DNA of 64,000 bases from Sindora glabra (Eukaryota; Streptophyta; Magnoliopsida; Fabales; Fabaceae), in contig CM035234.1 of NCBI GenBank assembly GCA_020226215.1, positions 18,752,713 to 18,816,712 of the forward strand, read 5' to 3'. Shown here one piece after another: positions 35,760-48,666 of the stretch. A model generated the notes under the pieces. That model had not been told where the DNA came from. It saw only the letters and a program-made list of their open reading frames with translations, and ran no database searches. The position numbers were made by a program, and so were the translations under genes. Every line of letters starts with the position of its first letter. The first letter of the stretch is position 1.

Positions 35760-37619
35760 TTAATTATGGGATTCTTTCTCGGTTGAAGCCAGCCACTTGA
35801 AGAAGAGATCAAGGGTTTCATGGTCAACTCTATGATGATTCTGAGTGAAATAGAAAAGGCTTGCCCATGTGAAGTCTGGATACGTTCTTGGATTTTCATT
35901 GCTAACCAGAGCCTTTGGAGGAGTCACCACTTTGTCTGCTTTTGGAGATAAGAAGAATGCAAGAGACTTCCTTGCCATTTTGTTGTTCAAAATTGCTCTG
36001 TGCAGGCAGGCCTTGTAGATCCCATTTGACAGAGCCTGAAACAAAAACCACATAAACATTATTCAGACATGATGACATATATAATGTTTTAACAATGCTA
36101 CTCCCACTTTTTTATTTTCACTCTCTCACGACCTACATCCAATTTAAATGTGAGTTTAACTCTTTTCTTTAATATTGTTTACCAACTAATTTGTAGGGTA
36201 ACGTTACTCTTATTTTTTTATATTTATAATTTGCTTACTCTTTTCTTACGAGTTTTGGGATTCACAGTTCCAAACTTTATTACTTATTAGAGAAGACTGA
36301 ATAGAGAATGATGAGATTCACTCCCCCTTTTAAGAGAGTGCAACAAACATTTTCCTAATTTATAGTATACTTGATCGTGATACATACCTCGAAAGTGTCT
36401 CCAATGTTGACAACAAAGGCATCTTGAGTTGAGGGAACTGTGCACCAAACTCCATCCACAAAGACTTGGAGACCTTCAATGTGATCATCTTGATGAAGTA
36501 TAGTGAGTGCATTTGGGTCATCATGAGAAGCAGTCCCCAAAACCATCTCAGGCTCTTGGCATTTTGGATAGTAATTCATTCTCATCAAGGACTCATTTCC
36601 TTCGAAGAAGTCTCTGAAGTGTTCCCTCCCAGCACCAAGGCTCATTCCTATAAGCTCCATGATCTTCAGACACAGATTGCTCATTGCATCGCTGTAGCGT
36701 TGAAACACTTCCCTAATAATTCAATCACAATAACATTATTAATGTGATTTAAACAGTGAAATAATATATATATATATATATATATTTCTCTGTAAAGTAA
36801 CAGAAGCAAAAAACGAGAGAACCAGAGTAGAAAGTCACGTTTGCCATAATCATGGGACAAAAAATTGGATTCTTAAAAGTCATTTTTTCAATTTCTTAAT
36901 GATTTTTGAACTAAAAACTGATGATAACAACACAATAGCAACAGCAGCAGGAGCAACAACAACAATAAAAACAAATAGCAGCAGCAACTAATAGCAACAA
37001 CAACATCAATAAAAATACCTACAACAACAGCATCAATAACAACAGTAGCAACTACCACTAATTCATTTGATTAATTAAAATTTATTAAATCTTACCCAGC
37101 ATGCCTGAAGTCTTCTCCTAAAGTGTCCACAAAATATTGTTCCACATTTTTGCCATGCTCACCACTAGCATAGTACATGTAAGTAAGTGTCTCCTTCCAT
37201 GGAAGTCTGGAAGCGAATCTGCCAGTGAAGCTGCTTGAATATCCGCAATAGTCTCCAAGCTCTCTTTTAGCCCTCTGCTTCTCTGATAATGGCATTGTGA
37301 AAAACTCTTCCGTCACCTTATTAACTTCAGCTACCAGCTCACTATCCACGCCGTGATTCACAACAAGAAAGAATCCATACTTCCTGCAATGTTCATCCAA
37401 CTGTAAACAGGTGGCTGCAGTGGCGGCTGGGTCGCCGGAGAGGAAGCCTTTCATGTCGATGGGAGGAATTTGAAGCACCGGGGCGTCGAGATTTGGTTTT
37501 TCATGGTCAGGGAATATGAACTGAGAGGGGATGTCAACCTTGTCTTGAAGAACTTGCGCATCAAAAACGAAATCTTTCCTTCCATTTGGAATTTGCGAGT
37601 GAAGCACTTCTGTAGCCAT
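35760..37619 (-). CDS. Gibberellin 20-oxidase (2-oxoglutarate/Fe(II) dioxygenase)
   Basis: Three exons on the minus strand: 37619-37096, 36712-36388 and 36035-35760, giving 374 residues, the usual GA20ox length and intron pattern. The GA20ox signatures are LPWKETL at 139-145 and NYYPKCQEP at 221-229. Iron ligands are H238, D240 and H295 (SHDDP, CLHRA); R305/S307 is the 2-oxoglutarate-binding pair. The family converts GA12/GA53 stepwise to GA9/GA20 in the cytosol, usually the rate-limiting step of gibberellin synthesis, and is commonly feedback-repressed by GA. Differences from common GA20ox sequences are HDDP rather than HCDP and GDTFE before the last intron rather than GDTFM. The decayed copy shares both, so they are lineage features. 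The start at 37619 is the first ATG with family-like sequence after it. The paralogue number within the GA20ox family is not assignable. Confidence 0.93.
36766..36784. repeat. (TA)n microsatellite in GA20ox intron 1
   Basis: A perfect TA run just upstream, in gene orientation, of the exon 2 acceptor side of intron 1. The duplicated gene has a TA run at the equivalent place (about 49497-49517), so it predates the duplication. Confidence 0.9.
36925..37060. repeat. CAA/CAG-rich trinucleotide tract in GA20ox intron 1
   Basis: Imperfect ACA/GCA triplets (AACAACAACAATAAAAAC, AGCAGCAGCAAC and similar) lie entirely within the intron. A shorter related tract is at about 49660-49720 in the decayed copy. 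Confidence 0.8.
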
Positions 37620-38540
37620 TGCCTTTAGTCTGGGAGTGCGACTGCAAAATATGTAGTGAGAAATTGGTTAAATGATGTTATAAATAATGAATTTATATTT
37701 TTTATAATAGTAGAAGTTAATTTACTGTATCAACCTTGAAAGGTAAGGAGAAGGTAAAGTCCCCCGTTAAAAAAATATTAAATATTATTTAAATTAAATA
37801 TTCGGGATATAAAAAGTTTAAATTTGTTACATATATTTTATACTACGTTACGTGTCACAGAAATTAATAATACTTATAAAATTTAATATGAAATTTAAGA
37901 AAGTCAAAATGCGGTGACATTTATTCAAAAACAAAATGTGGAGGTAAAATCTCATTTACATTGTGGGTGGATAAATTTTAAATCATGTTATAAATCATGC
38001 ACATTTTATCTACTAGACAACTAGATCCAACAAGAAAAGTTCATTAGAATGTATAGAGCAAACGAGTATAGTTAAACATGCCTCAAGATTTAATACAACT
38101 TTAGGCAAGTAAAAAAAAAAAGAAAGAAAGAAAGAAAATTGAATGGCCATGAAAAGGAAAGAAAACCAACACAAAACGCGAAAAGGAAAATTGTCGGCTC
38201 TGGAGCAAGCGTAAGCCTATGTTTTTCCTTCATGGATGTGTCCAAGACTGCATCACTTGGCTGGAATGCACATAAACATCATACAAAATCCACATCTAAC
38301 GAAATCCAACCAATAACATTCACAAGAGGGCAATTAATGGCCATAGAAAAAATATAGAGTAAATCCTTATTTTGTTTAGATAAAATTTTATGTTTTCTTA
38401 TTTTCGTCTTTATTTAATATTTTATATTAATTTTCTTTCTTTGAAATATTTATTTCTTTAATCTTAATTCTATGAGAATGAAATTAAATAAATTAGATTG
38501 GGCTCTTTTAAAATGAAAGATGCACTTTAAAAGATAAATT

Positions 38541-39770
38541 ATATCATCACAGTTATTAATGAGAAAATTAATGGTTTATGATTTCATAAATAATAATAAA
38601 TGAAAAAATAATTTTTAAATTTGTAATTATCTACTCCCTTGATTTTCTCATTAAATTTGTAATCATCATAGTCATTAATGAAAAAATTAATGATTCATGA
38701 TTTTATAAATAATAATAAATAAAAAATAATTTCATTAATGGCTCATGATTTTATAAATAATAATAAATAAAAAGGATAATTTTTAAATTTATAATTATTT
38801 ACTTCCTTGATTTTCTCATTAAATTTGTAATCATCACCGTTATTAATGAGAAAATTAATGGGTCATGATTTTCTAAATAACAATAAATGAAAAAAATAAT
38901 TTTATTAATGGTTCATGATTTTATAAATAACAATAAATAAAAAAATAATTTTTAAAATCATATTTATCTACTTCCTCAATTTTCTTATTAAATTTGTAAT
39001 CATCATAGTTATTAATGAGAAAATTAATAGCTCATGATTTTATAAATAATAATAAATGAAAAAAATAATTTTTAAATTTGTAATTATTTACTCCCTTGAT
39101 TTTCTCATTAAATTTGTAATCATCATAGTCATTAATGAGAAAATCAATGGGTCATGATTTTATAAATAACAATAAATGAAAAAGATAATTTTTAAATTTG
39201 TAATTATCTACTCCTTTGATTTTCTCATTAAATTTGTAACCATCACAATCATTAATGAGAAATTTTTAAATTTCTTATTAATGGCTCATGATTTTATAAA
39301 TAAGAATAAATGAAAAAGATAATTTTTAAATTTGTACTTATCTACTCTCTTGATTTTCTCATTAAATTTGTAATCATCACAATCATTAATGAGAAAATTA
39401 ATGGGTCATGATTTTATAAATAACAATAAATGAAAAAAATAATTTCATTAATGGCTAATGATTTTATGAATAATAATAAATTAAAAAATAATTTTTAAAA
39501 TTGTAATTATCTACTCCCTTGATTTTCTTATTAATTTGTAATCATCATAGTCATTAATGAAAAAATCAATGGCTCATGATTTTATAAATAACAATAAATA
39601 AAAAAATAATTTTTAAATTTACAATTATTTACTCCCTTGATTTTCTCATTAAATTTGTAATCATTACAATTATTCAATGGGTTATGATTTTATAAATAAC
39701 AATAAATAAAAAAATAATTTTTAGATTTGTAATTATCTACTCTTTTAATTTTCTCATTAATAAGTATATC
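38541..39770. repeat. Minisatellite of ~115-165-bp units upstream of the intact GA20ox
   Basis: TTTTCTCATTAAATTTGTAA-type segments recur at least nine times and TCATGATTTTATAAATAA-type segments about twelve times. Some units contain an extra ~55-bp sub-duplication of AATTTCATTAATGGCTCATG. The array lies about 0.9-2.1 kb upstream of the GA20ox start codon. The duplicated arm has only one relic unit-like stretch at the same place (about 51185-51245), so the array expanded in this arm. Confidence 0.93.
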
Positions 39771-40959
39771 TTACATTTTAGAGGAGTCAAATTCAAATAG
39801 ATTAATCTTTATATGAGTACTAATAAAGAATAAAATTCATTAATTTAATTTTTCATAAAAATAAAATTGATATAGAATATCTCACAAAAATAAAAGTTAG
39901 AAAAATAATTTTTTTAGGGATACAAAAGATTTACCCGAAAAAGATATTCTGAAACAAAAATGAAAATTCATTTTCTTCTTCATACATAGAGATAATATGT
40001 GAATATGAACCCGCATGTATTTTGCACGTTACTAAGGTTTTGTGATTTTTGACAAAAATACTTTTTATAAAATATAATTATAAAATATTAAAACAAAAAA
40101 TATTTTATTTACTTAATGTTAATATAAAAAATTTAAAGAAAATAATTTTATTTTTTTTAAAAAATTATTTTCCTTCATTATTAAAATTTTAAGTATCAAT
40201 TTTTAAATAATCAATGAAAATAATACATTATTCCTTTATTAATATATATAAATGATATTTTTTTTATAAAAATATATTCTGACAAATTAAATTGAGTCTA
40301 ATACAACAAGATTTGTTCCACTAGTTTTCTTCATCTTCTGTGATTACTGGCATAAACAACCGTTGAAGCATTTTACCCTAACTAAAATTTAAAATTTTCA
40401 TCTTCAAATTGACAAAGTTTAATAATTTGTACTAGATTTGGTTAGATGCAAAATTCAGAGATCAAAATAAAAAATTATATTAAATAGAAATCAAATTCGA
40501 CTATCGTATATACTGGAAAATCAAATCAAAATTGAAGTAGATAATCTGAAAAGAAAATTCATATATTCTAAAGAGATATGTGAATTCAAGAACTGACCTG
40601 TATGTAGCAAAAGGAGGGGAAGTCTGTCTCTACCTGGTCTTTTGGCTGCGATGTTGTATTAGCTTCACCTCTCTCCCATCTTATACAGAAATATCGTCTG
40701 TGAAATACACAAAATGCATAATCTGATTTTCCATATTAATTATTATGATCTTCATATGTTTTTGGAAAAAGTATAAATTACTTTACATAAATGTCAATTT
40801 GTTTTATGCATTCAATTCATTACCCTAAAAGGATACTCTCTCTCTACTTTCTTTTTGGTCCTTCAACGTCGTTACATAAAGTTAAGAAAATTATTGTAAA
40901 ATTAAGAAAGTTATGATATAGTCTCAATTAGATAATAAATATTCAATTACATGATTATT

Positions 40960-42460
40960 ATTACCATCACTCATAATAAGTTGTGTCTAGTTGGCAAATG
41001 AGATTTGAACTTTTTTAATGTAATCTTAGTATAAATAAAAATTATGTAAATTCAATCAATTAATTCATTATTGTTAATAAAATAAATTTATCACTTTTTT
41101 CATTCCTTATTATCTATCATAATTAATCTATTTTAAGATATTAAGAAAATAATTTAATTTACTTGTTCTTAGTAAAATTTTCAAAGCTACTCTTTTAATC
41201 TTTTATTATACACAGATCCAAAATAGTGAAAAATTGAAAGAAAAATATGATGAAATAAATATGTTGAAAAATTATAAGAAAGATAATGAAGCATTAGTAA
41301 AATAAAATGATAAAATTAAAAAAATATATTTAATATTTCATTAAAATTTTTAAATAATAAATAAAAAAGAACAATTTTTTTTAAATATGATGAATAATAA
41401 GCTACGTAGAAAATAATAAGATATTTATATATACTCTTTTGTTAACAACAATGGAGTGATTGGTTGAATAAATTTTTATGCATCAGACTTTATGGAAGAA
41501 AATCTCAAGGACGTGCGAGTTGGTGTATGACTGATGACACATATAACCCTTTATTTTATAATAAGGTCTCTTTCTATTTTAATTAATGTGATCTGCCTAT
41601 GTTTTTGGCAAAGTATCGATTACTTTGCATAAATGTGAATTTGTGGTCATTCATTTCGTTCACTCACTTCCTTAAAAACATAATAACATACCAAAAATCA
41701 CGTCCACGAGCGGGGGCGCTACTTTTAGGGTGGAAGAGAGAGATTCTTTTAAAAATTTAAAATTGTGTAAACTCGGTCAATTATTTTATTGTTATTAAGA
41801 AAAAATATCATTAATAAAAATAAAAATTTATGACATATATTTTATTCACAACCATGAACTAATTGTTTGGGTTTAATTTGCATCAATTTTATTAGGGAGC
41901 GTTTGAATCATATTTTTTTAGATATTTGAAAATACTTTTAAAAAGAGTTTTAAATTCTTAATCGTGAATCAAAATTTGGAGAAATTTATCCTAGAATGTT
42001 TGGAATCGTTCTAACTTAATATTTACCTAAAATATTTCCTCACGAGAAAAATAGATATCATACATTCTTATCAAAGAGACTGAAAAATGAATGGTATAGT
42101 GAAGATATTTTAACATTAACATGGTGATGTCCAGCAACAATTGTATTATCCAATTTTTTTTTGGTAATGAAATTGATTCTTCATTTTTCCTATTTAGGTG
42201 AGAGCAATAAATAGTTTACCTTTCCAAGCAAATGCGTTTACAAGGATTGAACTATTTAGAAATTTTATTGAACAATCTTAAATTTTTCTATAAAATTTTA
42301 AATATTTAGAAATTCTATGTATAAGGATCGTAAAATGTATTTTGAAGACTCTTTATCAAATAATTTTGTAGAAAATAAAAAATTTCCTAATATTTCTTTC
42401 GAGTGTCTACATTTATTAAATTGTTTTAATAAATATTATCCAAAATAAATAAATTATTAT
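40960..42460. repeat. Repeat copy A (inverted at 60630-61860, partly direct at 52050-52720)
   Basis: Shared blocks are AATCACGTCCAC.. (41700) with its complement near 61425, GGCAAAGTATCGATTACTTTGC with its complement near 61500, and AACTATTTAGAAATTTTATTGAA (42250) with its complement near 60830. No coding domain is recognised, so whether this is a mobile element is unknown. Confidence 0.8.
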
Positions 42461-43865
42461 TTTTTTCTTGGTAATTAGAAAGGGTCAAAAACTCAAAGAA
42501 AGAGGAACAACTAACAAATACGAATCTCTCAAGTCGTGGTGACTCTTAATACATCAATAAGAACTAATAGAGAAACTTAAGGAGGAGGTTGAGGCAAGAA
42601 GTGAGTTTTTGGCTCTAAATCAATGCTTAAATTTGCCATACCATCAGCAAAAGCATTCCCCTCTTTGTATATATGCTAGATGGTGACTTCCCAATTCTGG
42701 TTGAGCATCCTATGTATAGCTTGAATTATTTGATTCCCTCGATGATTTATAGTGGTGAGGCATGTATGAAGAACCTTGGAGTCACATTCTGCTATAAATG
42801 TAGAGTAACTCTCGCGAGCATAAGCAAAGCCAGTGATCCAATTTTCATGTATATCACATATTGTGCCACCATATCTAGCTTTTTGCAAATTTGCTTTAGC
42901 TATACCATCTGTGTTCAGTTTCACCTATTTTGATGGAGGAGCATTCTGGCAAATGGGAATAGTGCTTGAGATGCCATTGTGAGTAGAGAAGTTAGGAGAG
43001 AAAGCTAAGACTACTTTATCTACATACTAAAGCATAAGAGAAACCATGTTTGCTGGATATCAGAATTAGCCTGATGAAGAGAGTTGTTTCTCCATTGCCA
43101 TAAGAACCAACAACCTATTGCCTAAAATGTGCTCTAGGTAATTTGGTATTTAAGGTTGTTATGAAGATTGCTTTTTAAATTAAGAGAAAACCATTCTGCA
43201 GGCGATAGGCATAGAAAGTAGTGATGAATTCGGGATGAACAAGGTTTCTCCATAGAAGACTGGCTTTAGGATAGTCCCTCAATACATGAACGACCATTTT
43301 TATCTTTGTGACACAGCTACCGTAGTATGGTTGGCCATGATCCCACTTGCTAGCGTAGCAGTTCGTAAGGAGGTCATTATAAATAGCTTGCCATAAGAAA
43401 CACTTTATCTATTAAGGAAGCTTAATACTCCAAAGTAATTTCCAAACATGATTGGGAGAAGTCCAATTATCATGCATAAGGAAATGATAGGCTTCTTTAA
43501 TAGAAAAGGATCCTAAAAAATTAAAATTCTAGGCTTTAGTGTCCAATCCGACTTTTGGACTTAGAGGTAATCGAAACTGTATTCTAGTCAATATGGAATC
43601 TAGGAGCAACAGTTTCAATTTTTCCCAATCCCAGTCTGAGTTAGATGCTACGAAGTCCTTCACATAGAAGTGTTCATTATCTATAGGCTCAAGAGCAATA
43701 TTGATGAGAGGTTTGTTTAGTCCTAGCCAATTATCAAGCCAGAACTTTACTGTTTTCTTGTTATTGACATGCCAATGAAGTCCACAGAAAATTTCATCCC
43801 ATGCAGAGATTATATCCCACCATATAATAGGTAACCACCTTTCTAATTATTTCATTCAAAAATCA
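42455..43865 (-). mobile_element. 5'-truncated LINE fragment with RNase H domain
   Basis: Minus strand, from right to left. First comes the post-RT region (VKFWLDNWLG, LINIALEPI, then FSIKEAYHF at about 43830-43490). Next is a zf-RVT-like block (HVLRDYPKASLLWRNL near 43290-43230). Last is an RNase H domain, MKLNTDGIAKANLQKA... at 42924-42676 with FIAECDSKVL, ending in a GNAFADGMANL motif near 42640. A T-rich run near 42455-42465 fits the poly(A) tail. Stops and frameshifts throughout. Confidence 0.82.
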
Positions 43866-43879
43866 TAGTTTTCTAAGAC

Positions 43880-46800
43880 CACTATAGAATAGATGATTTA
43901 TATTAATTGATAAACATCGATTATCATTATTATTGATATCTATTTTTATGAGGTTATATTTTTGAAATTATATGAAACCTTAAGATGACTATTAAAAATT
44001 ATGATCAATGTTTATTTGGATGCAATTGTATTTTTTAAATTAAGTGAGAAAATTACTATGTTGATTTTAGATATAATCAAAGTCTCCCATTTCACATGAG
44101 AATTTGTGAAAAATTTAAGACACTAATTTTCTTCAAAACCATCATCCAAAATGGCATTTGAAGTGTCAGGTTGGATAGGTAAAATTTTTAGATGTCATTG
44201 TTGTACTTAATCGATGTCTAAAATTATTACAACCAACTACCTACTTTGAAATTATGATGTATAGTATAAATCAAGGCAACTAACATCCAAGAGGGGGGTA
44301 AATTAAGTGTTTTGAAAACTTTCATTATTTTTAAAATTCTCTTTAGAAAATTCTTGATTTAGGGAAGTTATGAGGAAAATTTTAATTCAAACAAGTTTAA
44401 GAAAACTTTATGAAGATATTTGTACTTAAGATATATTAATTTAATGAATTTGTACAAATCAACTCATTCAACTATGCATACATAAATTATCAGGAAACTC
44501 ATGCATAGAAATATATTTCTTTTAAGAATTTGATCACTAAGGCATCAAGATAAGCATTATAGCACAATATATTGAACATGTCAAGATCTCCCATTGAGTT
44601 ATCCAATGCTCATTATTTTTCTTCTTGGTCTATATCTTATATAATATAAATAAAATTAGCAAGCCTTGTAGTTAGTCCAATCTAATGTTTAAGGATATGA
44701 TATGCTTGATTCATACATAGCAAATATAACAAGTTAGCACAAGGTATGCATAATCATCATATTATATATATATATTTAGATCAACCATATGCTTAGTAAT
44801 GCTTGCATAAGATGTAACTCTTTTAGCACATAATCAAGTATCGCTATTTTGACCACAATATAGCATGTCTATAGATAATTTTATAATACTTTAGATAAAG
44901 ACATGAAACACCATTGCAATCACTTATTTATCGTTATCAAAACTCATGATATTGAACCATAGCATTAGCATATAGGACGTCAGTCTTGTGTTAACAACCA
45001 ACATCCATATTTTTCATAATGCCAAAAATTTTGCTTAAACTCTTCATTTATATTTGTAAGGAATTTGATCATTATTCACTCATTCATGGAAATTCAAATA
45101 AATGGGAAACACCCTAACTAAGATAGGTGATTTGAAGGCACTGGAGTCATGGAAGGGATACTTCTCATCAATTCATAAAACTTCTAATTTAAGAGCAAGG
45201 ATGAAGCATGAAGGATAAGGATTATTAATAGACTACTTGGATCCAATTGAAAGAACCAAAGGTTTCTTCAACATATAAGAATTTACAACAAGGATAGGGA
45301 TTTCAATACAACTAGATATGAATTGAGGATTTTGATATAATTGGGATATGAACTAAGTTATTGATTAATTTTGATATAAACATGTATTGATGAGAAGTTA
45401 TAGTTTTTCTCTTTTTTGTTTTATGGAATTTATATATGTGTAATAATTTGGAAAGAAATAAAATCTCAGAATTGTCTCTTCCTTTGTCATTTGATTACAC
45501 TAAATAGAAGACATTGAAACACAAATAACTTTTTGTATAAATTTTAATTTGATTGTAGATAACATTAAAATAATAAGATATCAGGTGTCATCAAAACTTC
45601 CTATAAAAATAGTCCAAATGTCTAACTTCATGGCTTTTACCAATATTTGAGAAAATGGAGAAAATATAAAACATTTGTTTTTTCAAACAAAAATTGCCAT
45701 ATAAAAAGAATATTAAAAGTCTCTTTAAGAAATATAAAATGTTTGCACATTAATTTTTGTCTTAATCGATGTCTAAAGATATGGTAATCAACAATGCTTT
45801 TTCAAAATTGAATACAAATAAGATGTCAATTTTTTGTTAGTAATTAATGTCTGTAGTTTTTAGTACTTCTCTAAATTATACATTCACTCTATATTTCAAA
45901 TATCTTGATAATGCCTTAACCTCCATTATCTAATTTTAGAGTTTATATGGATGAGGAAGATAACCCTCTTACCATTTCATCTAATATCTTTAAAAATATC
46001 AAAGATATTGATTTGTTTTACTTTCACACATTGACAAGTTTTCAAATATGTCAGAAGAGATAGTGAGGGAGCTATCTTCCTCCTCCATATAAATTCTTGT
46101 ATTGGTAGTAGAAACAAATGTATTGCTTAGATATATGATTTACTAATATGTGAAAAGATTTATTTTAGGACGATGGCAATAAGGATGTCTCTCCTTTTTG
46201 TTTATGAATTTGATGTATTAGATGATGTAACAATATATCAAAATAAAATAAAATTGCATAATGTATTTTCATAATTGGTACTCTCCTTTATCATACTTTT
46301 GTTAATTCCTTGTTCAATGTGTTGTTGATCTTATCAGTTTGTCTAAAATGAAAAATACACTTTTGAAATGATGTTAGCGTCATAGACTTTTCTCAAATAT
46401 TCGATGTCATGATTAAATATAAATTAATTTGAGTTTGAATAAAAAAATTAATCAACTAAAAAATGGTATCTGTGAATACCAAATTTGACATGGTTTTTAA
46501 AATGGTTAGTATGTTTTCCATTAGCTAATGTAATTTTAATTTAAAAGAAGAATGAACTATGATGAAGTCTTCACCAATTAAAAGATGTTGATTTAAAAAA
46601 AATTGACAATTAAAACATTATCACAATGATTTCTCATATATAATCAATGTTAAATTTATTTAATAGAACAACATTGTGTTGATATAAATGAAGAATATTA
46701 TAACTAAACTGACATCTAATAACTGATGTTATCTATTTACATGTCGATATTACCTTTACAAATGTAAAGGATGCTAGTTTTAAAATAAAATCGATGTCTA

Positions 46801-48400
46801 AAACATTATCACGATGGTTTCTTATCTATAACTAATGCTAAATTTTAATTAATAGAATGATGCTATGTTGATATAGATGAAGGAAATAGTAACAAAACTA
46901 ACATCTAATTATTGATCTTGTCTATATACACATTAGTTTTGTCTATATAAATGTACAGAATTGTTATGATTTTAGGTACATGCTTGGAGAATTATTATGC
47001 TTTGGATGATTTGACTTGCATTTTTTATGTATATAAATATGTGAATGTAGTTGGATTTTGGGTAAGTAGCTAAGAATATGTATAGTTTGTGATGATATAG
47101 GGTTTGTTTAATATTTTTACATGTATTATTTTCACTAGATTGGCTAGTTAATGATTGAAGTTGGATGTGTTGATCAACATAGTACTAAATACAAAGGTAG
47201 GGTTAACGAATTAAATTTGCATTTATAAGGAGGAGGGAAGAATTTGGTGATGACCTTATGAGGTGTCCTTATGTTAATTGTTGTTGTGTGAATAAGTCAA
47301 CAATCAAGCACGTATGAGATCATCTATATGTCAATAGCATTGACCCTAGGTATTCATGATGGAAATGGCTACTAATCAAGAAGATAAGGGTTTCAATGAT
47401 CACTTAAAGGATAGTGCATGATATTGCAGATAATTTTATTAAGCATTCACAAACCTTTGATAACTTAGTGAGTGATCCATAGAAGCCGATGTATTCAGGT
47501 TATACTAAATAAATGCATTTATTTATTATGTTGAGATTGTTCAACTTGAAAGCAAGAAATGGGTGGAGTGATAAGAGTTTCATAGAATTAGTGCAATTGT
47601 TGAAAGACAAGTTTCTTGAAGGTAATGTACTACTAGGTCACGCTTATAAGGCAAAAAAAATCATGTTCCTAATGGGTATGGAGTATAGGAAGATTAATGT
47701 TTAAACTAATGTTTGCATATTGTACCCAAAAAAGTGCAAAACATGACATATGTGTCTAAAATGGGGGCATCCTATTACAAATTAAAGAAGCATGATGACA
47801 ACAATAAAAAAAGGTCTCTAGTTATGTTATTTTGGTATCTTCCCATAATATCGAGGTTTAAACACATGTTTATTAATGTAGGAGATGCCAAGAACTTAAC
47901 ATGGCATGCAAAGTGAATGATTTTCAATAACAAGCTTCATTATCTAGTAGATTCTTCTTATAAAGAATGATTAACTAATTATTCCTAAAATTTGGTAGCT
48001 AACATGGCATATGGCCTATAATGTTGATGATTTATGATCTCCCTCATTCATTATACATGAAGTAGAAATATGTAATGTTAATATTGTAGATACCACAACC
48101 AGACAACTAGAAAATGATATAGATGTCTTACAAGGAGTTTGGTAGAAGTATCTAATGAAGTAGAAGTACATAATGTTAACATTGGTAATTTACAATCTTC
48201 TTCATTTATTATATGTTTAATGTTAAATATAAGGTGTTTAGTGAAAGATAACTTCTTTTTTTTCAAAGAGAAAGTTATTTTCCTCATCTATCATAACTAA
48301 GTGTCATTATTTTAAGGTATAATATGATATTCTCTTATCTATATATGAAGAAATGATATTTTTTATGGAAAACATTTTCCAAAAGACAAACGGAGCATTA
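43880..48400 (+). mobile_element. CACTA (En/Spm) transposon remnant
   Basis: It begins CACTATAGAATAGATG at 43880. Sub-terminal and internal sequence is rich in ATCGATGTCTAAA / GACATCTAAT motifs, the usual CACTA sub-terminal repeat style. Tnp2-type transposase remnants lie on the plus strand at 47180-47920. An internal inverted repeat lies at about 45925-46130. The right terminus was not identified; it must lie before about 48405, where the GA20ox segmental duplication starts. Confidence 0.7.
47180..47920 (+). pseudogene. Decayed tnp2-type CACTA transposase fragment
   Basis: Broken plus-strand frames read like plant En/Spm TNP2. A transposase-associated segment gives CPYVNCCCVNKSTIKHV and SIDPRYSWWKW at about 47265-47375. 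The tnp2 core follows: LRLFNLKARNGWSDKSFIEL, then LLKDKFLEGN, KAKKIMFLMGMEYRKI, VMLFWYLPIISRFKHMFINV and DAKNLTWHAK (47513-47916). Several stops and a frame change separate the parts. The downstream catalytic half is absent. Confidence 0.85.
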
Positions 48401-48666
48401 AAAATTAATTTATTACAAGGATGCTTGGTTTCACAATAATTGTCTTTCTTTTTCACATTTGTTTGCAATTGCAGTGGCTACAATGCAATAACAATCTCAA
48501 ACACAATTTAAACAATGATTCATACTAGTAAAATCAAATCTCAAATAATACTTTAAACTATAAGATAAATTCACAATCATAATCGATTGTTCTCAAAATC
48601 AATTTATTCTCATAGATAAGTTCTCATTATAGTTTCCTGAAGGCCATTCTGTAAGGCTATATATCC

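Larger units (their letters stand above)
35430..42460. repeat. Segmental duplication, left arm (contains the intact GA 20-oxidase)
   Basis: Colinear with 48405-52720 over the gene, both introns (including a TA-dinucleotide run at 36766-36784 matched at about 49497-49517) and about 3 kb upstream. The left boundary is near CTTGGTTTCACAATAATTG (35446 and 48427). This arm is longer because it has a minisatellite (38541-39770) and retains sequence to about 42460 that also occurs inverted at 60630-61860. Confidence 0.85.

Noticed and set aside
36925..37060. Poly-glutamine-like CAA/CAG tract as coding sequence
   Set aside because: It sits inside GA20ox intron 1 between well-supported splice sites.
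38541..39770. CRISPR-like array
   Set aside because: The units are ~115-165-bp contiguous minisatellite repeats without unique spacers, in a plant nuclear context.
42673..42933. 86-codon plus-strand frame
   Set aside because: It is antisense to the LINE RNase H domain, which is the meaningful strand.
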